Shown here: positions 30,110 to 39,191 of the stretch, piece by piece
How the letters are laid out: each line of letters opens with the position of its first letter
Numbering within the stretch: the stretch's first letter is position 1
From: a virus
Strand: one strand, 5' to 3'
Virus record (IMG/VR): IMGVR_UViG_3300037141_000012
Coordinates: 1-41,734 of that record
Length of the DNA: 41,734 nt
Notes under the pieces: generated by a model
What the model was told of the DNA's origin: nothing
Seen by the model: the letters and a program-made list of their open reading frames with translations, nothing else
Database searches by the model: none
Made by a program: the position numbers and the translations under genes

Positions 30110-30429
30110 TGTTGCTCGTTCCCCTTAGTGTCAAGCCGGCCCAAACGCTCACAATTCAGCTCTCTAACCAAGCCTGCACGATCACGGTCAGGCAGCGGTC
30201 AACGGGGCTGTTCATCGATCTGTTCGTGAATGACGCGCCGATCATCACCAGCGTGATCTGCCAGAACCGAAACCGCATCGTCCGTGACGCCTATCTGGGC
30301 TTTATCGGGGACCTGGCGTTTTTCGATACTCAGGGCACAGACGATCCGGTGTGGACCGGCCTGGGTGCGCGTTGGGTTTTGGGCTACCTTACCCCTGGCG
30401 ATCTCGCCGCTGACGGCTTGACGGCTTAA
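30109..30429 (+). CDS. Baseplate plug protein
   Basis: 106 aa, 1-nt overlap with the previous gene. SNQACTITVRQRSTGLFIDL, VNDAPIITSVICQNRNRIVR, YLGFIGDLAFFDTQGTDDPV, LGARWVLGYLTPGDL match small plug proteins of simple contractile-tail baseplates. Sits between Dit-like and hub proteins, as expected. Confidence 0.82.
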   Translation: MLLVPLSVKPAQTLTIQLSNQACTITVRQRSTGLFIDLFVNDAPIITSVICQNRNRIVRDAYLGFIGDLAFFDTQGTDDPVWTGLGARWVLGYLTPGDLAADGLTA

Positions 30430-30433
30430 TCCC

Positions 30434-31405
30434 GTGGCCTACAGTCGGAAGCTCCTCACCGCTGCGTTTCAACTCGGTAAGGGATCGTTCGGAGATGGTG
30501 GCTTTGACACCATCACGATCCCGTCCGCGGACAGCCCCCAAAAGCTTCGGATTTCGGCCACGATCAACAAGGCCGGCGGCGTGTCGATGAACACCGCCTC
30601 GATCAAGGTCTACGGGCTGACTCTGGATCAGATGAACCAGTTGTCCCAGCTGAAACAGCCCATCCTTTCGGGCCGCTACAACATCATCACCCTGTCGGCT
30701 GGAGACACCGATGGCGGGATGTCGACGGCCTTCACCGGGGGCATTACCGAGAGCTGGCCGAACATGGAGGGCGCCCCGGAGGTGTTTCTCGATATCCGGG
30801 CGCAAACCTCTGTGATCGACGCGCTTCGTCCGGTCCCGCCGTCGAGCTACAGCGGTCCTACGGATATCGCGGTGATTATCGGGGGGCTTGCGACCCAGAT
30901 GGGTCTCGGCTTCGTCAATAACGGCGTCAAATGCATTTTGCCGAGCCCCTACTACCCTGGCACGGCGCGAGACCAAGCCATCGCGGCGGCTCAAGCTGCG
31001 AATTGCAACATCATCTGGGATGATGGCTCGGCCCCGATGCAGTCGGGCGCCGATAATCCCACGGTCCCCAGCGGAACCTCTGCCGGGTCCGGACTGCCCA
31101 AGATCATCATCTATCCGAAGGGCGGAACGATCGGCGGCCAAATCCCGCTGATCTCTCCCGACACCGGCATGGTCGGCTACCCTACGGTGACATCCCAAGG
31201 GATCATTGTTCAGTCCGTCTACAACCCATCCCTGGCCTTTGGCGGGTCGTTCCGGTGCAAGTCCTCCCTGACCGTGGCTAACGGGACCTGGGGGATATTC
31301 AACCTCACCCATGATCTTGAGAGCGAACTTCCAGGCGGCAAGTGGTTCACGCGGGTTGAGGGGTCGGCTCTTGGCGCGCCGGCTCCGATAGCGAACGCCA
31401 AATGA
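30434..31405 (+). CDS. Baseplate hub protein
   Basis: 323 aa, GTG start 4 nt after the previous stop. Contains KLLTAAFQLGKGSFGDGGFD, IKVYGLTLDQMNQLSQLKQP, ALRPVPPSSYSGPTDIAVII, NCNIIWDDG and LIGYP-like GMVGYPTVTSQGIIVQSVYN. The pattern is that of gp27/gpD-like hub proteins binding the spike. Its stop overlaps the spike start. Confidence 0.78.
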   Translation: MAYSRKLLTAAFQLGKGSFGDGGFDTITIPSADSPQKLRISATINKAGGVSMNTASIKVYGLTLDQMNQLSQLKQPILSGRYNIITLSAGDTDGGMSTAFTGGITESWPNMEGAPEVFLDIRAQTSVIDALRPVPPSSYSGPTDIAVIIGGLATQMGLGFVNNGVKCILPSPYYPGTARDQAIAAAQAANCNIIWDDGSAPMQSGADNPTVPSGTSAGSGLPKIIIYPKGGTIGGQIPLISPDTGMVGYPTVTSQGIIVQSVYNPSLAFGGSFRCKSSLTVANGTWGIFNLTHDLESELPGGKWFTRVEGSALGAPAPIANAK

Positions 31406-32070
31406 CCACTGACACGACCGACACGACAAACCAAGCCTACATGGGCTCGGCCGACCCCTCGTCGGCATCGTCTCACTTCAACACCTGGTCGTTTCTGATC
31501 AGCCAGGCCCTGACCAAGGTGCGCACCGCATCGGCCGTCAAGGTGGTCGCCTGCACCAATAGCGGGGGGCTTTCCCCGGCGGGGACGGTGGATGTCCAGC
31601 CCCTGGTCCACCAACTCGACGGGTATGGTCAACCCACACCGCACGGGACCATCTTTGGACGCCCCTATCTGCGTTGGCAGGGCGGCACAAACGCCATCAT
31701 CATGGACCCTGTGGCGGGCGATACGGGATTACTGGTCTGCTGCGACCGCGACACATCGAACGTCCTGAGCGCTCTTGCGCCCGCCAATCCCGGTAGCCTG
31801 CGCAAATTCGACTTCGCCGATGGCTTTTACATCCAGGCCATCGGAGCTGGGACGCCGACGCAGTTCATTCAGTTTGCCGCCGCCGGCATCACTGTGACGT
31901 CTCCGACGCTGATCACCCTCCAGGCCCCCACGGTCGCTGTGCAAGGTAATCTGACTGTCAGCGGCAGCACGACGGGGACGGGGGATGGCGTCTTCAGCGG
32001 GACCGATGTCCACACCCACACACATAGCGGGGTGACCGTTGGATCTGGCAATACGGGAGCGCCGGTCTGA
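31402..32070 (+). CDS. Baseplate spike (gpV/Gp138-type) protein
   Basis: 222 aa. N-terminal OB-type part (VKVVACTNSGGLSPAGTVDV, VHQLDGYGQPTPHGTIFGRP, YLRWQGGTNAIIMDPVAGDT) followed by a beta-helix-like stem (LITLQAPTVAVQGNLTVSGS) and a tip with HTHTHSGVTVGSGNTGAPV. The repeated His can bind an iron ion, as in P2 gpV. Punctures the outer membrane. Confidence 0.85.
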   Translation: MTTDTTDTTNQAYMGSADPSSASSHFNTWSFLISQALTKVRTASAVKVVACTNSGGLSPAGTVDVQPLVHQLDGYGQPTPHGTIFGRPYLRWQGGTNAIIMDPVAGDTGLLVCCDRDTSNVLSALAPANPGSLRKFDFADGFYIQAIGAGTPTQFIQFAAAGITVTSPTLITLQAPTVAVQGNLTVSGSTTGTGDGVFSGTDVHTHTHSGVTVGSGNTGAPV

Positions 32071-32432
32071 TGGACACAATGTTACTTGATCAGGCCCAAT
32101 GGGATGTCTGCGTCGATGTCGCCGGCAACTGGGCTCTGGCGACTGAGCCTTACGCCATCGCCCAGGATGCCGCCTCGGCCATGCGGACCTTCCGCCGCGA
32201 GGTCTATTACAACACCACGATAGGCATCCCGTACTTCTCGACCGTGCTGGGCAAGCGGCCTCCATCGGGCCTGCTGAAGTCCTACTTCGTCAGCGCCAGC
32301 TTGACGGTTCCGGGCGCGGCCTCAGCTGTCTGTTACCTCGCGCTGGGGGCCAGTCGCGAACTGCTCGGACAGGTCCATATCACGACGGATGCGGGTCAAG
32401 TCGTGGTCGCCAACACTGGACCGGGGACGTGA
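32070..32432 (+). CDS. gp25-like baseplate wedge protein
   Basis: 120 aa. The pattern D-V-A-G-N-W-A-L-A, then ASAMRTFRREVYYNTTIGIP and RPPSGLLKSYFVSASLTVPG matches gp25/Mu gp46-like wedge subunits that initiate sheath attachment. 1-nt overlap with the spike gene; baseplate J starts 2 nt downstream. Confidence 0.8.
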   Translation: MDTMLLDQAQWDVCVDVAGNWALATEPYAIAQDAASAMRTFRREVYYNTTIGIPYFSTVLGKRPPSGLLKSYFVSASLTVPGAASAVCYLALGASRELLGQVHITTDAGQVVVANTGPGT

Positions 32433-32433
32433 C

Positions 32434-34068
32434 ATGACCGCCGTTCCGAACCTGACCTTTACGCCGACAGGATTCCAAGCCCCGCCGGAAAGCGCGGTTC
32501 TTAACGGCGTCCAGGCCGATCAAAATGCAGCCTTCCGGGGCAACCTCAACCCGGCCCTGAACACGCCTCAGGGTCAAATCGCATCTTCGACCACGGCGAT
32601 TATCGGCCAGTCGGACACGGACTTCATCACCCTGTCGCAACTGATGGACCCGGCCTTTAGTTTCGGGCGCTTTCAGGACGCGATAGGCCGCATCGTTCCG
32701 GGCAACGGGTTCGCGCGCAACCCTCCGCAGCCGACCGTTGTGCAGGGCATCTGCAACGGCGCCCAAGGGGTCAACATTCCCATCGGGCAGACCGTCGCTG
32801 GGGCGGACGGGAACCTGTACGTCTGCGTCGAAGCGGGAACAATTCCGGTCAGCGGGTCGATCGCTCTGACCTTCCAGTGCACCGTGACAGGCCCGATTGC
32901 GTGTCCGGAGGGCAATCTCGGGCCTCAGCCGTATCAGGCTCTCCCAGGGCTCGATACCATCACCAATACGTCCCCTGGCGTTGTCGGCAACGTCGTGGAG
33001 TCCAGGGCGGATTTTGAGTTTCGACGCCAGGGGTCCGTGGCGGCCAATGCGGTTGCGGTGCTTCCGGCGGTGCGCGGTGCGGTGTTCGAGGTCCCGAACG
33101 TCATCGACTGCTACACGGCGGAAAACGATAACAGTTCGGCCTTGGTTGTCGGCCCCTCGGCGGCTGTCACCGGATCGATCACCACCACGAACCTGACGGT
33201 TTCAGCCGTAGCGTCTGGTGTCGTTGTCGTCGGCAATCTGGTCTCCGGAACGGGGGTCACAGCCGGAACCACGATTGTTTCCCAGACGAGCGGCGCGACG
33301 GGCGGTATTGGGGTCTATGTCGTCAGCGCGTCTCAAACCGTTGGCAGCGAGGCCCTGACCATCGGCGGCGTCTCGCTGATTGCCAAGAGCATGTATGTCT
33401 CGGTCACGGGCGGCGCATCCGCTGCGGTCGCGCAAGCGATTTGGTCCAAGAAACCCCCAGGCTGCGCCTACAACGGCAACACCTCTGTCACGGTCTACGA
33501 CACCTCGCCGCCCTATGTGTCGCCCTATCCGAGTTATACCGTCAGCTATGAAACCCCGGCGCCCCTACCGTTCGTTTTCAGCGTCGTAATCTCCAATAGT
33601 GCAGGAGTTCCATCGAGCGCCCTGGCACTGATCCAGACGGCAATTCTGGCCGCCTTCGCTGGGTCGGACGGGGGAGCGAGGGCGCGAACTGGCTCCTCAA
33701 CCTACGCCAGCCGGTACTATGCCAATGTCGCCGTGCTGGGCTCTTGGGCCTCAATCATAGACGTTCAGATTGGCTCGCCAAACACCCCGGCGGCATCGTT
33801 TACCGGCTCTGTGTCCGGAGCCACCCTGACCGTCGCGTCGGTGCAGCAAGGCGCGGTCGCCATCGGGCAGGCGGTCTTTGGACCAGGCGTCGCGACCGGC
33901 ACCTATATCACCGGTGGGTCAGGAACATCCTGGACGGTGAACATCTCTCAGACCGTGGGCGCGAACACGGCGATGACCGGCGTTACCGCCAATCAGAACA
34001 TCGTCACGGCGCAGATCAACCAAGCTCCAACGCTGGACGCCTCAAATATCGCGCTGGTTCTCGTCTAG
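32434..34068 (+). CDS. Baseplate J-like protein with two beta modules
   Basis: 544 aa from ATG 32434 behind GGGGA; an ATG at 32389 in the preceding gene is rejected. ADQNAAFRGNLNPALNTPQG, GQSDTDFITLSQLMDPAFSF, GRFQDAIGRI, ESRADFEFRRQGSVAANAVA and VRGAVFEVPNVIDCYTAEND are typical of baseplate J proteins. Beta modules interrupt it at residues ~244-312 and ~455-516; the second lies near the C-terminus. Forms the baseplate wedge that links to fibres. Confidence 0.85.
   Translation: MTAVPNLTFTPTGFQAPPESAVLNGVQADQNAAFRGNLNPALNTPQGQIASSTTAIIGQSDTDFITLSQLMDPAFSFGRFQDAIGRIVPGNGFARNPPQPTVVQGICNGAQGVNIPIGQTVAGADGNLYVCVEAGTIPVSGSIALTFQCTVTGPIACPEGNLGPQPYQALPGLDTITNTSPGVVGNVVESRADFEFRRQGSVAANAVAVLPAVRGAVFEVPNVIDCYTAENDNSSALVVGPSAAVTGSITTTNLTVSAVASGVVVVGNLVSGTGVTAGTTIVSQTSGATGGIGVYVVSASQTVGSEALTIGGVSLIAKSMYVSVTGGASAAVAQAIWSKKPPGCAYNGNTSVTVYDTSPPYVSPYPSYTVSYETPAPLPFVFSVVISNSAGVPSSALALIQTAILAAFAGSDGGARARTGSSTYASRYYANVAVLGSWASIIDVQIGSPNTPAASFTGSVSGATLTVASVQQGAVAIGQAVFGPGVATGTYITGGSGTSWTVNISQTVGANTAMTGVTANQNIVTAQINQAPTLDASNIALVLV
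33162..33370 (+). repeat. Beta module copy 5 (baseplate J)
   Basis: TGSITTTNLTVSAVASGVVV, GTGVTAGTTIVSQTSGATGG, IGVYVVSASQTVGSEALTIG. Closest to copy 4 in the sheath. Confidence 0.85.
33796..33981 (+). repeat. Beta module copy 6 (baseplate J)
   Basis: FTGSVSGATLTVASVQQGAV, FGPGVATGTYITGGSGTS, WTVNISQTVGANTAMTG. More diverged, shorter loop. Confidence 0.75.
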
Positions 34069-34092
34069 CGCCCCTCCAAAGGAAATCCGACA

Positions 34093-34674
34093 ATGAACGA
34101 ATCTGCTAACACCGCGGATGGCCTCGCCATGTCCATGGGTTCTAGCCACGAAGCCCGCGAGGTCGCCGAGGTCCACGGCGTCTTCCATTTCTGCCTTCGT
34201 GAATCCGAAGACGGCCCGATCATTCGCGAGTGGAACAGCGACAACGTCGTCACCACGGTCGGCCGCAATCTCGCGCTGGACACCTTCCTCGCGGGGTCTT
34301 CCTACACCGTGGTTGGCCCATACCTCGGGCTGATCAGTTCGGCCTCCTATTCGGCGGTATCGGCGTCAGACACCATGTCGTCACACTCCGGCTGGCTGGA
34401 GGCGGGAAGCGCCAATGCGCCGACCTATTCCGGCACGCGCGGAACCTGCGCCTGGAGTTCGGCGTCTGGCGCCTCCAAGAGCCTGTCGGCCCCGCTGACC
34501 TTCACTTTCACCGGGACGGGCACCGTGCAAGGCGCATTCTTGACCTATGGGACCGGCGCGGTGACCACGATTGGTTCGACTGCCGGCATCCTCTACTCGG
34601 CGTCGGCCTTCGGGACCCCGCAGCCGGTGATTTCCGGCAACATTCTGTCGGTCAGCTACACCGCATCAATGTGA
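34093..34674 (+). CDS. Phage tail-region structural protein, 193 aa
   Basis: SDNVVTTVGRNLALDTFLAG, YTVVGPYLGLISSASYSAVS, SHSGWLEAGSANAPTYSGTR and FTFTGTGTVQGAFLTYG form a pattern shared by many phage proteins encoded just after baseplate J. All-beta, probably a fibre-attachment or appendage protein. No enzymatic motif. A ribosome site AAAGGAAA lies 10 nt before ATG. Confidence 0.72.
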   Translation: MNESANTADGLAMSMGSSHEAREVAEVHGVFHFCLRESEDGPIIREWNSDNVVTTVGRNLALDTFLAGSSYTVVGPYLGLISSASYSAVSASDTMSSHSGWLEAGSANAPTYSGTRGTCAWSSASGASKSLSAPLTFTFTGTGTVQGAFLTYGTGAVTTIGSTAGILYSASAFGTPQPVISGNILSVSYTASM

Positions 34675-34684
34675 GGCTAGGACT

Positions 34685-34909
34685 ATGGCTCATACGACGG
34701 ACGCGGTGATTTACGACCTCGCCACGATGATCGTTCAGATGATCGTCATTCCGGAAGATGACGCCCAACTTGCGGATCCGTCCTTCAATCCGGCCGGCAT
34801 GAGCGTTCTGCTCTTTCCGCACGTCCCCAACGGCAATGTCGTCGCCTTGGCGCTCGCAGCCCTTCCGGCGCTCCTGATGTCACCCCCGGCGGATGATCCG
34901 TCCGCATAA
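34685..34909 (+). CDS. Hypothetical tail-region protein, 74 aa
   Basis: MAHTTDAVIYDLATMIVQMI at the start and VVALALAALPALLM near the end are hydrophobic helices; the middle is polar. AGGAC precedes the ATG. In tail regions such a protein could be an assembly factor; no family recognised. Confidence 0.6.
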   Translation: MAHTTDAVIYDLATMIVQMIVIPEDDAQLADPSFNPAGMSVLLFPHVPNGNVVALALAALPALLMSPPADDPSA

Positions 34910-34918
34910 GGGCGCGCC

Positions 34919-36820
34919 ATGTCCGTTGTCATAATCCTCACCAGCGGCACAAGCTGGACGGTTCCGGCTGACTGGACGAGCACCAACACCATTGAGGGCC
35001 TAGCCCCAGGCGGCAAGGGCGCTAACGGCACCACCACAGATGCCGGCGCGGGCGCGGGCTCCGGCGAATACGCCATCATATCGAATCAGGTTTTGACGCC
35101 TGGAGCGTCCATACCGATTGCAATAGCTGCTGCAAACTCAGGCGGCGCCACGAAATGGAACACCACGGCGCTCGTGGTCAATGGCGGCGGAAACGCCTCC
35201 GGGCTCACGCCGGGCGTCGCAGGCACGGGTGGAACCGGCTCCACTGTAACCCTTGGCACGGCAGGCGGCGCGGCAACGTCTGGGGGCACGGGCGGCGGCG
35301 CGGGCGCGCCCGGTCCCTCGGGGTCCGGTAAGGTTGGCGGCACGGGCGGCGCATCTCCAACCGGCGGCGCTGGCGGCGGCGGCTCCAACGCCGGATCATC
35401 GACGACCGGCGCGTCTGGCTCGGGCTCTACCGGCGGCGCTGGCGGCGTCGGGTCTGGTGGCACAGGAGGGGGAAGCGGCGGCGCGTCCGGCGTCACCGGC
35501 GTGCCCGGAAGCAGCGGCGGCGGCGGCGGTGGTGGCGGCGGTAGTTTGGGAGCAAATGGCGGCGGCGGTGGTGCTGGCGGCAACGACGCTACATGGGGCG
35601 CGTTTGGCGTAGGCGGCGGCGGCGGCGGTGGTGGCTTCGGTGGATCATCAGCGCACATCGGCGGCGCTGGCGGTGTCGGGGGTTATGGCGCTGGCGGCGG
35701 CGGCGGCGGTATAGGTACGGGCAATGGCGGCGCTGGCGGCAATGGCGGCGCCAGCCTTATTGTTATAAGTTACACGCCGGTCCCGGTTTCAGAATCAATT
35801 ACCGAGGCGGCATCGGCGGTTGACGTCCCCACGGGGGCGCTATCCGCGCCAGTTTCCGTCTCGGAATCGGCGACCGCGACCGACAGCCCTTCCGGAAGCA
35901 TCTTTCTTTCCGTCACGGAGACGGCATCAGCGACAGATACGCCTGCCGGAAGCGCATCCGCGACGGCAACAGAAGCCGCTGCTGCACTAGATGTTCCGGC
36001 AGGCATCCTAACCGCGACGGCAGCCACTTCTGAAGCGGCGTCGGCGTCGGATGCGATTGCGCCCGGACTGCCGATCACGGTCACTGTAGCCGCTACGGCT
36101 ACAGGCACGCCGACCGGGGCTTTAACGGCCGCCGCGTCCATTTCCGAGGCGGCATCGGCTACCGATACAGTCTCGATCTCGCACGTCACCATTCCCGTCA
36201 GCGTGGCGGAAGCTGCTGATGCGCAAGACGCGCTGACCTGCACGCTTTACGCCCGGTGGAACTATCTCCCCACGGTCATCAGCCAGTATCGAAATAGCCC
36301 GATCCTGCTGCAACTGATCGACAACGTCAGCCAGTATTTCGACCAGAACTACAACATCAACCAGTTCTACCAGATGATGTGGAACATCGACACGGCTGAA
36401 GGCTACGGCCTGGATGTCTGGGGTCGGATCGTCGGCTTGTCCGGCAGGGTGATCCAGGTCAGCAACTCGACCCTGTTTGAGTTCAATCAGCAGGGCCAGC
36501 CATCAAGTCTACCATTCGGCGGTGGCTCATTCTTTTCCGGCACGGTCTCGACTTCGAACTATTCGCTTTCGGATTCGGCATATCGGCAAGTGATCCTCGC
36601 CAAAGCGGCGGCCAACATCTGCAATGGCTCCGTCCCCGCGATCAATAAAATACTGATGATGCTCTTTCCGGGCATGGGGAATTGCTACGTCACGGACGGC
36701 GAAGACATGACCATGACCTATACGTTCGGTCAGGCCCTGAACCCAGTGCAATTCGCCATCGTCACCCAAACCGGCGTACTTCCGCGTCCGGCGGGCGTCA
36801 GCGCAACGATTGTTGATTAA
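34919..36820 (+). CDS. Glycine-rich fibre fused to DUF2612-like baseplate domain
   Basis: 633 aa in three parts. Residues 1-280: fibre head SGTSWTVPADWTSTNTIEGL followed by a very glycine-rich stretch (GGGGGGGGSLGANGGGG-type), as in phage tip adhesins with polyglycine helices. Residues ~285-435: about eight 18-20-residue repeats of the type SVSESATATDSPSG. Residues ~440-633: DUF2612-like baseplate domain (RWNYLPTVISQYRNSPILLQ, MMWNIDTAEGYGLDVWGRIV, YRQVILAKAAANICNG, GVLPRPAGVSATIV), normally a separate ~200-aa protein after baseplate J. The reading frame is continuous, so this is a genuine fusion unless an assembly error joined two genes. Confidence 0.82.
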   Translation: MSVVIILTSGTSWTVPADWTSTNTIEGLAPGGKGANGTTTDAGAGAGSGEYAIISNQVLTPGASIPIAIAAANSGGATKWNTTALVVNGGGNASGLTPGVAGTGGTGSTVTLGTAGGAATSGGTGGGAGAPGPSGSGKVGGTGGASPTGGAGGGGSNAGSSTTGASGSGSTGGAGGVGSGGTGGGSGGASGVTGVPGSSGGGGGGGGGSLGANGGGGGAGGNDATWGAFGVGGGGGGGGFGGSSAHIGGAGGVGGYGAGGGGGGIGTGNGGAGGNGGASLIVISYTPVPVSESITEAASAVDVPTGALSAPVSVSESATATDSPSGSIFLSVTETASATDTPAGSASATATEAAAALDVPAGILTATAATSEAASASDAIAPGLPITVTVAATATGTPTGALTAAASISEAASATDTVSISHVTIPVSVAEAADAQDALTCTLYARWNYLPTVISQYRNSPILLQLIDNVSQYFDQNYNINQFYQMMWNIDTAEGYGLDVWGRIVGLSGRVIQVSNSTLFEFNQQGQPSSLPFGGGSFFSGTVSTSNYSLSDSAYRQVILAKAAANICNGSVPAINKILMMLFPGMGNCYVTDGEDMTMTYTFGQALNPVQFAIVTQTGVLPRPAGVSATIVD

Positions 36821-36829
36821 GGACCGTCG

Positions 36830-38293
36830 ATGCAGGATTCAGGCGTTCCGGCCAAGTTCACAACCATCTTCGCGGCAGATGCTGGCGGAAGCTATATCCG
36901 GGCCATCCCCGCCACCACGGTCGACCCGAACGCTGCCAGCTACGCCCTTGGGTTCCCCCCAAATGTATTCGTCCCTACAGATTCCGGTGGCGATGCTCCG
37001 GATGGCCGCGACTTCAACGGGCTGTTCAAGCAGCTTAGCGCATGGGCGCAGTGGCAGGCGGCGGGCGGACCCGTTGTTTATGACGCGACGTTCCAGACCG
37101 ACATTGGCGGCTATGCCAGCGGCGCGATAATCACTTCCGGAACCACGCCGGGCAAACTGTGGATGTCCACAGCGGACAACAACACCTCTGATCCGGATAC
37201 CGGTGGGGCCAACTGGACCGGATGGGTGTTCGGATCATCCGCCGCGGCTGTGACATCGCTCACGGCGGGCCTCGGTCTTTCCGGCGGTACGATCACCTCA
37301 ACCGGAACGATTGCCCTCCTGCAAGCCTCCACGGGCCAACTCGGCGGCGTCAAGGTCGATGGGACCACGATCACCATTTCCGGGTCTGGGGTAATCTCGG
37401 CAGTTCAGAGCATCGGGACCGTGACCAGCGTGGGCTTGGTCTCGCCATCCTTCCTGACCAGTTCAGGGGGGCCAATCACAGGGTCAGGAAACCTTACCCT
37501 CGCCCTGGCAACGCAATCGGCCAATCTGGTCTTTGCCGGACCCGCCAGCGGTGCGGCGGCGGCGCCGACGTTCCGCTCAATCGCGGCGGCCGATTTGCCA
37601 AACGCCACGTCCGGGCAAAAGGGCGCGGTTCAGGTCGACGGCTCTACCGTCTCCATGACCGGACAGATTCTAAGCGCCAATCTGGCGACCAGTAGCGCCC
37701 CCGGCATCGTCAAGCCTGACGGGACCAGCATCACGATCTCTGGTGGCGTAATTTCCTCTACCGCGAGTGGCTACGTCCTGCCGGCAGCGACAACCAGCGT
37801 TCTCGGCGGCGTCCAGCCTGACGGGACGTCCATCCTCGTCTCCGCTGGGGTCATATCGGCCAGTACCGTCTTCAACGGCACGGCGTCGACGCCGGCGGCA
37901 CAGTTCGTCAATGCCTTGGAGGTCGCCGACATCATCGGCTCCGCTCCAGCCTCGACCTACAATCTCTATGTCGCCTCCGGCGCGGTTCAATATCACACCT
38001 CGAACGCCACAAATAACTGGACCATCAACTTCGCATGGTCGTCCGGAACGACTATGAATGCGGCCTTGGGGACCGGCAATGTCGCCACGGTGACCCATAT
38101 TGTCACTCAGGGCTCCGGAACCTATTACGCCAACGCCTTCCAGATCGATGGCGTTCCGGTAACGCCGAAGTGGCTGAGCGCCAACGCGCCCGGTGCGGGC
38201 CATGCATCCAGCCTTGATGTCTACACCTATTCGATCATCAAGCGCGGCTCCGGGGCCTACACCGTCTTGGCGTCTCTCACGCAGTACGCCTGA
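36830..38293 (+). CDS. Tail fibre protein
   Basis: 487 aa. N-terminus PAKFTTIFAADAGGSYIRAI, GFPPNVFVPTDSGGDAPDGR and DFNGLFKQLSAWAQWQAAGG are typical of fibres attached to myovirus baseplates. The middle is repetitive fibre sequence (GTVTSVGLVSPSFLTSSGGP, SGQKGAVQVDGSTVSMTG, LGGVQPDGTSILVSAG). The C-terminal ~120 residues form a distinct domain that may contact the host. The stop TGA shares a base with the next ATG. Confidence 0.82.
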   Translation: MQDSGVPAKFTTIFAADAGGSYIRAIPATTVDPNAASYALGFPPNVFVPTDSGGDAPDGRDFNGLFKQLSAWAQWQAAGGPVVYDATFQTDIGGYASGAIITSGTTPGKLWMSTADNNTSDPDTGGANWTGWVFGSSAAAVTSLTAGLGLSGGTITSTGTIALLQASTGQLGGVKVDGTTITISGSGVISAVQSIGTVTSVGLVSPSFLTSSGGPITGSGNLTLALATQSANLVFAGPASGAAAAPTFRSIAAADLPNATSGQKGAVQVDGSTVSMTGQILSANLATSSAPGIVKPDGTSITISGGVISSTASGYVLPAATTSVLGGVQPDGTSILVSAGVISASTVFNGTASTPAAQFVNALEVADIIGSAPASTYNLYVASGAVQYHTSNATNNWTINFAWSSGTTMNAALGTGNVATVTHIVTQGSGTYYANAFQIDGVPVTPKWLSANAPGAGHASSLDVYTYSIIKRGSGAYTVLASLTQYA

Positions 38294-38973
38294 TGCCCCT
38301 GATCATCACACTGGGTGCCCTATCGGCGAGGGGAGAGGGGTTTCAGGTCGCGGAATCCTACACATTCCCGCCCGGAACCAGCACATGGACAGCCCCCTCC
38401 GGCACCAGTTCGCTGATCTCGATCACGGGCATCGGCTCCAGCGGAACTTCTGACGGCTACAGCAAGGGCGTCGTCGCCGAGATCGACGTCTTGCCGGTTA
38501 TAGCGACGGGATTAAACACACCGCCCCCCGTGCCGTGGTCCGTTGTCAACAATGAAATTCCTGTTCTGATCAGTGGGTTTTCGTTTACCGGCCCTACCGC
38601 CGCGCACTACATCACGCTCACATTCGAAGTCGGAACGGATGGCTCGGTTTCAGGGATATCGAGCACGGGCGCCGCAATCAAATGCTACGGGCAAGCCTAT
38701 GTCGACGGACCAACCAACAGCATTCCGACATCGGGTTATATTCCCTCCTCCGGAGCTTATGGGCACGCCTACATCTTTGTGCCCAACCTCCTGACGACTG
38801 GTCACGCGGGTTCGGCTACGGTCGGTTTTGGGTTCACATTTCCGGGGGGCGCATACATCTCCGGTGTCGGCTACCCAGCCGGCTCGCTGACCATGACGAA
38901 CGTCCCCGTGACGCCAGGGCAAACCTACACGGTCACCAACAACGGATCGCTGACGATCTCTTATTACAGCTAG
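38293..38973 (+). CDS. Tail-tip or fibre-associated protein, 226 aa
   Basis: Start MPLIITLGALSARGEGFQVA overlaps the fibre stop. YTFPPGTSTWTAPSGTSSLI resembles the opening of glycine-rich adhesins, followed by beta-rich, Ser/Thr/Gly-rich sequence ending GQTYTVTNNGSLTISYYS. Probably receptor-binding or an accessory to the preceding fibre. Stop TAG is formed by CTAG shared with the opposite gene. Confidence 0.65.
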   Translation: MPLIITLGALSARGEGFQVAESYTFPPGTSTWTAPSGTSSLISITGIGSSGTSDGYSKGVVAEIDVLPVIATGLNTPPPVPWSVVNNEIPVLISGFSFTGPTAAHYITLTFEVGTDGSVSGISSTGAAIKCYGQAYVDGPTNSIPTSGYIPSSGAYGHAYIFVPNLLTTGHAGSATVGFGFTFPGGAYISGVGYPAGSLTMTNVPVTPGQTYTVTNNGSLTISYYS

Positions 38974-39191
38974 AACGTGATGCCGCTCCGGCGGGTCATC
39001 TCTGCGTCAGACTCGCCGTGGTACATGCAGAGGTAGCGGCCATGGGCGCCGGCGATAGTGCGCATGGCCTGCGCGCGCGCCTTGGCCGATGCCATGCAGG
39101 CCGCATGGGTCGGAAACCGCCAAGTCGCAATCGACGGGTCGGCTGGCCCAAGTTGGCCATTAACGATCAGCGCGATAACGATGAACCACAT
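38970..39191 (-). CDS. Small reverse-strand protein with N-terminal hydrophobic segment, 73 aa
   Basis: MWFIVIALIVNGQLGPADPS begins with a short hydrophobic stretch (signal or anchor), followed by a Cys-containing body (CMASAKARAQAMRTIAGAHG, RYLCMYHGESDAEM). The style matches small phage proteins of unknown role with an N-terminal anchor and two cysteines. AGGA lies 10 nt upstream. The only leftward gene in the late module, so it may be expressed independently, for example as an early or lysogenic gene. Confidence 0.6.
   Translation of the reverse strand: MWFIVIALIVNGQLGPADPSIATWRFPTHAACMASAKARAQAMRTIAGAHGRYLCMYHGESDAEMTRRSGITF

Noticed and set aside
35086-35658. Proline-rich minus-strand frame
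   Set aside because: Antisense of the glycine-rich fibre codons (GGC read as GCC/CCG-type codons); no gene context.
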